A stretch of DNA of 64,000 bases from Saccharum officinarum (taxonomy: Eukaryota; Streptophyta; Magnoliopsida; Poales; Poaceae). The stretch lies in contig CM036188.1 in the NCBI GenBank assembly GCA_020631735.1, forward strand, positions 16,348,214 through 16,412,213. The letters are read 5' to 3'. Below are positions 56,314-64,000 of this stretch, piece after piece (position 1 is the stretch's first letter; each line of letters begins with the position of its first letter). The position numbers were made by a program, and so were the translations under genes. Under the pieces are notes generated by a model, which did not search any database, was not told the DNA's origin, and was given only the letters and a program-made list of their open reading frames with translations.

Positions 56314-57325
56314 ATACGTACACGAAAAGACTTCTGTTGTTATACTTGAAGAACCCTCCACAATCTTAAGAAGCCTAGGAGATGTAGTGTCTTTGTGGGC
56401 ATAAATTTTATTAACCACTCACTCCAGAGTGCGTTAACTCCAAGATATCGCAACTAGCACAACTAGTACTATGTATTGCAAATGTTTTAGTTTCTGTCAA
56501 CCAAATCCAGAGCACAGCACTGATTGAACCTCTGAATCTGTACTTGAATGAGGGTTTGATGACTAGATGCCAGGATACCCTTCTCTAGTTACACCTGCCA
56601 TCGTTGTTGTCATGGGACCTGTGGCGGTGTCTTGAACAGTACTTGAATCACCGCATGCTCTCCACAGTGGAAAACATCTAACCCAGAATATGTTTCGTGT
56701 GTTAGAAAGCTTAGTGATAAAAGGTTAAACTTGATTTATGAGTGCCACAAAAAATATAATTTTTATCCATCATTCATATGGACGATCAAAGACTACAGAA
56801 GTGTAGCGCTCGTTGAAGGCTTTCCATTTGACTACTCATACGTAGCGTTTGAAGTTTGGATGATGAATATATAAATTCTACATCAAGGTCTAAAGGAAAA
56901 AAATGCTGCTACAATGAAACTGTGGAAGAAGCGAACAGTCAAGCTAATGCGCTACCCAAAAACCTGATCATCCACCTACCCATGCAAGTACATAAGTGGA
57001 TGGAGTTTCGGAGGCCTGCTCTTCCGACAACCTATGTGTGCTGGAGGTCTGAACGGAGATGGTAGAGAGAAGCACAACAGCACTGAGGTGGTTGGCTATG
57101 TGTTCTCCCTCGCGAACAAGAGAAAGAGTGCCCACTTTTATGCAGCAACAGAGGAAGACGAAGATGAAGAGCCAGGTGCATGAAAACATAGTGGTAATCA
57201 CAGCATCGTCCATTACCAGAAACCTACAAAACTGACAAATCATTTGTCCATTACTAGTAAGAGAAACCACTAAAACATCATGGCCCACTAGTATGTAATA
57301 GTCATCATGATCCATTATGACATAA
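56314..57325. other. Unassigned sequence
   Basis: AT-rich to neutral DNA between two transposons. A reverse-strand frame of 115 codons (56968-57315) has a hydrophobic centre but no motif and no upstream signals. I do not call a gene. Confidence 0.4.
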
Positions 57326-58011
57326 GAGCAGGTTCAATAAACTTGGCTATAAGCCAAGCCATCAACAGACTAACATAGCAGTTAAGCTATACAACAATCT
57401 GGTCTCTTCTCCTATCTCAAATATTATTTCTTATTGTGTGTCGGACCCACCATCTTCCCTTCCCTTCCTTTATCCACCGCACAGTCCATCGTAGTTATCC
57501 TCTTGCAATCTCGCTGCCGCCGTACGGCCATCCTTGCTCCTCGCTTCTCTATGCTTGCTGTGGCAGCATCTTCTCCATCCGGGCACGGACGATGGCGAAC
57601 AGCTTGCGGCTGCGGCTACGACGGCGGTCGGCGCATTGCACAGATGGCGGCCGCAGGCATGGCGACGACAACGGACGCGAAGCGCGGACAGCGGCCGGTG
57701 CACGGACGAGCTGCACGCGGACCCTGCAGCCATGGCGGTCTCCGGCCTGCTAGGCGTGGACATGAAGCTAGCGAGGGGTGGGCGAGCGACGGGCTGCGCC
57801 TACGCGCCACACGTGGCTGCTCGAGGGACAGGTCATGGCTGTATGGGAGCAAGATGGTAGCGGGCCCACAAACCACGGGAACTGTGCAAGCGCTCGGCGA
57901 CGCAACTTGCGACAAGCAGCTTGGCTCTTCACGTTTTTCTCTCTTCCACCTAGACATTTGCTGATGTGGCTTGGCTATAAGACAAGCTGAGATGTATTAT
58001 TGTACTTGCTC
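57326..58011. mobile_element. PIF/Harbinger-like element with GC-rich core
   Basis: Flanked by TAA on both sides (57323-57325, 58012-58014). Ends are GAGCAGGTTCAATAAACTTGGC (first 20 bases given as the left terminus region) and, inverted, GAGCAAGTACAATAATACAT. GGCTATAAG occurs near both ends. The edges are AT-rich as in MITEs, but 57480-57920 is strongly GC-rich with frames on both strands. 686 bp is long for a simple MITE, so the core may be captured genomic DNA. No transposase. Confidence 0.65.
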
Positions 58012-58859
58012 TAATGGTCATCATGCACTTAACACTCATCAAACCACCGGTTCCACTGCACGTAGACCTGTGCATATTACACCTAGCATTAACTATAGTC
58101 TTGAAATTTGCTTTGATTTAATTGCTGAATAAAAATACGGTAATGATACATGTAGGGCGTCCGGATGCGTCGGACGGACCCAACCCGACCGAGTGCGCCT
58201 CGCGACGCCCCGTCCACCCGCTCCCACGCGCACCGCTCACTCCTGCTCGCCTTTTCTTCTTCTTTCCCCACTCTGCCTCGCTCTCTCCGCCTGCAGCGCG
58301 CTCGCTCTCTCCGCACCGCGCCTCGCTCTCTTTGTCGCTCCGCCAGACCTCGCCAGCAAGTCGCGCCTCCTCCATCTCCGTCCCTCCCTCCCCTCCCCTG
58401 CCCTTCCTTCCTCCTTGCTCCCGCGTCCTCCATGTGACCGAGAGAGGGCGGCAGCGAAGGATGTGAGCCGCGCGCTCCCCTCTTCCCCTGCCTCCCTCCC
58501 TCGCTCTGACGACCACCAACACCAGAGAAAGCTCGACGGTGGTTGTTTTCCGACGTCACTCTCTCCCTCCCTTCTTTTTCTGCGAGCTCCCCGTGCCCAC
58601 ACCCGCGCTTACCGGGCTCCCCGCCATGGTGGATGCGGCGGCGGCCGTGGATCACCACCGGATTTGGTGACGGCGGCCGTGGATCCGTCGCATCTGGCGG
58701 GGGCGGCGGTGGATCCGACTTGATCAGGTATGTCTCCTCTTCCTTCCCTCTCCTCTCTCCTTCCCTCTGGATCTGAGGCCTCCCTACCTCCTCCTCCTCC
58801 TCTAGATCTGACTCCTCCCCCTCCTCCTTCCTCCTACTCCTGCCTCACCGTCATTGTTG
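58012..58859. other. CpG-rich, CT-rich block of unknown origin
   Basis: 58150-58740 is very GC-rich, with GCGTCCGGATGCGTCGGACGG at its left (first 20 bases), CT-rich runs, and a TCCTCCTCCTCC tract at 58785-58805. Frames of 90-190 codons on both strands overlap and show the same low-complexity Arg/Pro/Ser content. It resembles the terminal part of a Mutator-like element or a promoter-leader. GCGTCCGGCGC recurs at about 59500, possibly the other side. Confidence 0.3.
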
Positions 58860-58896
58860 GAATGTGATGTTTTGAATCGGTTGTTGCAGTGGTTTT

Positions 58897-59308
58897 TTGT
58901 TGTTGTTGCAATAGGCGTCTTCCTCTGGTTGCAGTAGTAGTTCTTGAGTTGTTGCAGAAATTGCAACATCATTTTTTTCGTTGTTTGTGTTTCATGTTGC
59001 AATTCATATTTTTCTTTTGTTTCATTAGAGCTTTTTCGATGTTGAAATAGTCTTGTTTCGTTGTTGCAGTGGGTTGTTTTTAATGTTGCAATAGATGATT
59101 TTTTCGGTTGTTGCAATGGTTTTATTGGTTTGTTGCAACAAGCATTTTCTTCATGTCGCAGTAGCAGATCTTGAGATGTTGCAGTAGTTGCAACATCATT
59201 TTTTTCGTTGTTTGTCTTCATGTTGCAATTCGTATTTTTCGTTTGTTTCATTAGAGCTTTTTTCGATGTTGAAATAGCCTTGTTCCGTTGTTTGCAGGGG
59301 TGGTTTTA
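58897..59308. repeat. 227-bp direct duplication of a TTGCA-rich unit
   Basis: GCAGTAGTAGTTCTTGAG at 58931 and GCAGTAGCAGATCTTGAG at 59158 start two copies that stay about 90% alike through ATCATTTTTTTCGTTGTTTG and CATTAGAGCTTTTTTCGATG to about 59080 and 59300. GTTGCA / TTGCAA words recur every 20-40 bases. Confidence 0.9.
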
Positions 59309-60094
59309 TAGGGTGCGAGCTGACGGTGGTCGGAGGTGCTGGGGTCTAGCGAGATTGAGAGTTGGACGGATCCACGCGCGTGGGGTGCTAGGGGGCGGGT
59401 CCCTTGCTCGGGAAGCTGTTGATTTTTCTACTCCCTCCTCGTGCGGTGGGCGGGTGGAGCCGTGCGGACGAAGCGGTTGATTTTTCGGCGGGCTGGTACA
59501 GCGTCCGGCGCTAGGACAGACCAATTAAATCCGACAGCAAATAGGAAGTACGGAGAGAAAGGTATTGGAAAGTGCCAAATAGGTAGGGATAGTACCAAAA
59601 TATGTGGGACCAATACTTATCATTTTTCTGTTCTTTATATTTACTCATTTTGAAAATAAAGGGTAACTAGGTAATTTGCATCATTGAACCTGCAACGGTC
59701 GCCATCAGCAGCGGTCAAAGAGAGTTGTAGATTTTATAGAGATTTTCTCTCTTGGCTTCTTCCTTCTTCTCCCAACACATCAACAGCCACTCTACCGCTT
59801 GAACACCACCGCTGCCATGCCGCACATGCCAGCCCCCAGCCTAAGGGATGGAAACCAGTAAGCCTCATACACCGTTGTTCTCTGGACCACTTCCTGGCGC
59901 CATGGGAGCCCAGTCCATACATCTGTGCCGCTGAATTTGAGTTGCCATTGTCACTTTAAAACTCTGAATTTCCATTTCTGTTGTTATTGTCAGATTGAAA
60001 TTGTATGCATTGCCATTTTGCATTCCCAATTAAACATTGTGTCCTATCTCATTTACAGTTCAGAAAAGCACTCCCATTTTGCATTTCCAATTGA
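59309..60094. other. Unassigned sequence
   Basis: 59309-59520 is GC-rich and continues the preceding block; the rest is neutral to AT-rich. Frames below 92 codons, no motif, no RNA gene. Confidence 0.4.
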
Positions 60095-61202
60095 CACTAC
60101 TACAAAAAAAAATCTTAACTGAGGCATTTTGGAAAAGCCCTCCGAGGTGGTTGGGCCGGCAGCCCGCCTCGGTTAATCGTGGCCGGGCTGCCGGCCCAAC
60201 AATAACCGAGGCGGGCACTATAAGACTCGCCTTGGTAAATATAAGGCACAGACAGCCCATCTAGGCCTAGTAACGGGTTCGTAATATATATACCGCGAGC
60301 ACATAACCCTAACTCTCTCACTCAGTCGCCCCAGCCCGCCTCCCTCTCCCTCACACCCAGATAGTGGCGCCCCCTTCCCCCGACAAGTCTTCCTCTCTCT
60401 CTCCCTCGACTCTCTCACTCTCTCTCCTTCCCTCCACTCTCTCTCCCTCCCTCCCTCGGCGGTCCTCTCCCCAACAGGATCACAACACGGTGCCCCCTCC
60501 TCTCCCCATCTAGATCTCAGCGGTGCCCCCTCCCCTCTCCAACCCGATGGCCGGTAGCGCCCCCTCCCCTTTCGGATCCGGTGGGCGCGGGCGATGGAGG
60601 CCGGATCCGGTGGCGTGGTGGCCGGATCCGGCCTCCCTGCGGTGGCGCCCCTCCTCTCCCTCTGACGCTGCGACCTACAACAGCCTCCTCTCCCTCTAGC
60701 GCGGCGATCGAGGTGTGCTGCGGCGCGGGCGCTGGCGTGACAGGCGGCACAGGAGCCGCGGCGGCACTCCCCTTCCCCGAGCTCCTCCACTGGCGCACGG
60801 CTGCCTCCTCCTCCTCCTCCGGCGTGGCCATGCGCTCTCTCCTAGAGCTTGTGCGCGGTGGATCCAGCCAAATCGGGCGGCGGCGCGGCAGGCGCGCCCC
60901 TCTGGTGGTGGATCCGGCGGTGGCGCAGCCTCTACGACCTAATCTGGCGGCGGTCCGGCAGTGCTAGTGGATCCGATGAGCGGCGGTGCTTGGATGGGCT
61001 TGGCAGGCCTTGTCGATGGGTTATGTGGGCCCCATTGACGGGCTCGCTGGATTTTTTTTATTTTTTATTTTATTAACCGAGGTGGGCATCTAAAGCGCCT
61101 CGGAAAAGGTCCAATTAATTGTGACCTTTGGTCTGAGGCATTTTAGATGCCTGACTCGGTTAATCGAAAATGCCTGTCTCGGTTAAAATTATTGTAGTAG
61201 TG
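60095..61202. mobile_element. Complete small CACTA transposon
   Basis: 1108 bp with termini CACTACTACAA (60095) and TTGTAGTAGTG (61202) and a TGA target duplication on each side (60092-60094, 61203-61205). Subterminal modules are built on CTGAGGCATTTT, CCGAGGTGG and CCTCGGTTAA; they appear at 60115-60240 and, in inverse form, at 61070-61195. The interior is GC- and CT-rich with no transposase frame, so it is non-autonomous. Confidence 0.9.
60284..60292 (+). promoter_or_regulatory. TATA-like box inside the small CACTA element
   Basis: GTAATATATATACC lies just inside the left subterminal repeats and before a CT-rich leader (60310-60470). The layout equals a CACTA gene promoter and untranslated leader kept after loss of the coding part. 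Confidence 0.35.
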
Positions 61203-64000
61203 TGAAAAAAATACTTCTTCCACTTTGAAAAAAACAGCCCAATTTCATAACAAAGTGATAGCGCATCAGATATCATCAATGCATGGCATTAGGTTGCACA
61301 AGCTGTATCACAGCAGCACGTCGGTATCACTCCACCTACTGCTTGACATTAACTCGACGGATTTCGTCAAAAAAAAACATTAGCTCGAGACAGCATTCTG
61401 CATACTAATGTGGGCTGCCTGGTAAAGCAGAGCAATGGGTCGTTGATGACTGCCACCATTCGGAGTCACGCGAGGCCTTTCTAGGTTCAGGTCCGCAGCG
61501 TGGTTCCATCGTCCAGGGTCACCTCAATGTGGTTGCGGCATGCCACTGCTTCTATGTGGCTGGGTCCGCAAGTTGAAGCCCCAAAACGAGGGTTATAAGG
61601 ACAGCCAACCTCACAGTCACAGTCGGTGCCAGGCAGGGAGCCCATCGACCCTAAGACCGGCACAGGCACTACGACGGACAATGATCCGCAACCACACAAG
61701 ATGCGGCGACGAACTCTAACAGTCAACGGACGACAGTTGCAGCGGCCGGAGCTCCGAATCCGAGTGGGCTGGCAGATGGCCTGCACAAGGCAGTAGATGG
61801 ATGGAGTCTTGATCCAAAGGAGATGGAGGCAGGTATAGCCCTGGCAGGTTGGCGGCGATGGTGGCGTTCGACAGAGTGGAGCAGCGGCGTTTTGTTCCAT
61901 TGGATCAGTAGGAGCAACTACCAAAATACCTTTAAGTTCATAAATTTAATTTTACTATTTTTATTTTCAAATAAATTGTTAGCAAAAAGAAAAAACAAAA
62001 GTACCTAATTGTACCGATGGTACTTTCAAATTACCATAACAAAGTTCTTATTTATAACATACAAAGATTGCTGGAGTGATCATGTCTCCAAGCCTATATT
62101 TTTTTATCATCAATGCAAAGAACAGTGTATATGTAATTCAGAGAATTTGCATTGCATTGGCATTGTAGTGCCCACTATATAATGTGTGCTGCCGTGGAGA
62201 CCTAACACTACCAAATCAACAACAAATGATGTGAGAAAATATTCGAAATGGTGAGAGTTAGGACGGTGGTATCAAATTGTTTTGTGCGAATAGGAGGCAT
62301 AAGGAAAGCAGTTACCAGCAGACCAAAACATAAGTTCTCAAGTGTATTGAGTGAAGTAACGATAGTATCTGGCCCCCCGCGCGAGAAGAGTCTCTATAGC
62401 TCGCACTGCTGGCACCTGGAGTTCTTGATGTCATTATTTGCCATGGAGTTGGTGTCTGTTTGGTGGACGTGTGGTGCTGGTAAGGAAATATCCTCAAGTA
62501 ACAACACATTGAAACAGGAACCCAGAAAAACCAAGCAGGCATCTCATTTGGTCAGGAACAGAAGAAATGTTTCTTTGGAAATATTCAAATCCTTTCTTGA
62601 ATCAGGACCATTCCATATCAAACTGTGGCCACGAATCTTATCATTTTGAACATCCTCAACTATCAAATAATTAATCCGACGGAAATATTTAACTAATTTC
62701 CTTCTCTCACCATTCCATTGAGCTTAATATGACTCCATGTAATTTGCTGACTGGTTCTCAGGAAATGAAAATGTATTCTCAATAATGGAGCCCTGGATGT
62801 AATTATGTTTCTACTCAATATATGATGAATCATGCAACAATTATCCCATTCATTTTGTTAATATAAGTCATTTACCTTCTTGAACAGGATCCACTAACTC
62901 ACCCTTGTTTGGGGTATCCTTTCTCGCGGTTCAAACCAGGACCATGAGCCACAGTGAACCACACAACTGAATTCACTAGATATGCATTGGATTGGTGATT
63001 TTAATGTTAGACAATAATGGTAAGAAAACGACGCAAATAAAACAACTTGTCAAATCTATACAGCACTCAAGCAGAGAACCTTGTAATTGAATGATACAGA
63101 TTCGACACATCTTTGCAAACATAGAAAGCATATATGTAGGTCGTGTACATTTTTTATTTAAAGTAGGTATGGTAACATGGTGAGACAGCAAGGAGCCAAT
63201 GCAAAGAGATCAACACTGAAGCTAGTGCACGTAAGTTGATCAGAAAACTGTAGAACAGGATCTCAGGGCAACAGCAAGAATGAAAGTTCATAGATGCAAA
63301 ATATTTATTCCAATAGAAAATGACAATGGATAAATCTAAACAAGAAATATTTGAAACCATATAACTAATTCATGTATGTTTGTGAGCACAAGTAAGGGAT
63401 TGAGTCGTAGAAAATCAATAAGAGAGAGATTATATATGTAGTGTATTAGCATATGGACTCTTTTTAAATCTCAACTGCAATTGCCTATGAGCAATTTAGT
63501 CAGCCCACTAAGCCCAAGTGTAATAATATCCTTGTGTGGTTGTACAAGAAAATGCTATCACTTTTTATCCTTCTTTGTTGGATTTTTCCAGTCGTTATGC
63601 TCTTGACCGATAGTTCTTGGCTGATGTTGGTGTGTTTGCATTCCAATCATTCCATTATATTAATCCCAATATTTCAGATCTTATCTAATATAGGTCGTTT
63701 AAGAAATGATATTGATATTTCTTATATTTTAACTCTAACAGGATCACAAGAGAGGTCCAGTGTCCAAGCCTTTATTTTTTCGGTCGTACAAAAGATAGGG
63801 TGTATAATTCATAGGATCCACACCATTATTAGCCTGCCTTTTATAAAAGAGCACTGGTTTCTCCACAGCACAGCCAACGCTAGCAATGCAACGCATGATG
63901 TGGTGAAAAAGAAGAGGAATGGTGAGACTTAAGAAGTTGTTCTATTGTTTCCTCATGTGGGAATAGGAGGCATAAGGGAAGCAGTTATCAGCAGTCCAAA
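61203..64000. other. Unassigned 3' flank
   Basis: No credible gene or transposon end. Frames of 145 codons (reverse, 61487-61924, Cys-rich), 133 codons (forward, 62248-62649) and 132 codons (forward, 63534-63932) have no recognised domain, no coding-like support and no neighbours. 62254-62345 and 63918-64000 form a direct repeat pair. The window ends inside the second copy. Confidence 0.4.

Noticed and set aside
57434..57964. 176-codon forward frame and several rivals
   Set aside because: They lie inside a Harbinger-like element, in a GC-rich core where all frames are open. No motif or codon pattern favours one.
58089..58723. 189-codon reverse and 176-codon forward frames
   Set aside because: Mutually overlapping low-complexity frames in CpG-rich DNA; Arg/Gly-rich on one strand, Ser/Pro-rich on the other.
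60218..60967. 190-codon reverse frame and 128-codon forward frame
   Set aside because: Inside a small CACTA element and produced by CT/GC-rich leader sequence; no domain.

Overview
This is a repeat-dominated stretch of a plant nuclear genome, almost certainly a grass. The basis is the content: long LTRs of Ty3/gypsy chromoviruses, several En/Spm (CACTA) DNA transposons with grass-type subterminal repeats, Tourist-like MITEs, tRNA-headed SINE-like pieces, and one low-copy gene candidate with plant-type introns. The MITE at 10202-10442 and the CACTA families recall Andropogoneae (sorghum, sugarcane, Miscanthus relatives); that placement is inference. There are no prokaryotic genes or operons. 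Two runs of exactly 100 N (20132-20231, 55148-55247) are scaffold gaps of unknown true size.

Layout. 1-6163: two nested gypsy LTRs, a forward one (1-2922) inserted in a reverse one (2923-6163). 6164-7850: decayed CACTA coding remnant. About 7900-10200: reverse-strand gene candidate with a DnaJ-type zinc ribbon but no J domain, followed by a MITE. 10595 to about 16375: degenerate CACTA element with a striking subterminal array and broken reverse-strand transposon ORFs. 16405-27941: SINE-like piece, a third LTR with a long (TA)n tract, a gap, then two LTRs in inverted orientation around a fragment of integrase coding sequence. 28791-32952: complete non-autonomous CACTA element with perfect termini and an AAG target duplication. 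33968 to about 49765: a further CACTA-like element split by a complete, very young gypsy retrotransposon (34332-44703, target duplication CCGAC). 49770-55147: unassigned sequence, a poly(A)-ended retroposon and a Tat-like LTR. 55248-56313: one CACTA end. 57326-58011: Harbinger-like element with a GC-rich core. 58150-59310: CpG-rich block and a 227-bp duplication. 60095-61202: complete small CACTA element. 61203-64000: nothing recognised except a dispersed repeat pair.

The main biological point is the young retrotransposon. It has a complete pol from reverse transcriptase to chromodomain, primer site, polypurine tract and nearly identical LTRs, yet no recognisable gag and only the tail of protease. 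In the gag position is a 234-residue ORF of unknown function with a C-terminal coiled coil. A broken relative of the same ORF sits in the same position in a second copy at 20232-20598. This is the best candidate for an undescribed system: a chromovirus family that moves with a substituted first ORF and presumably borrows Gag from a partner.
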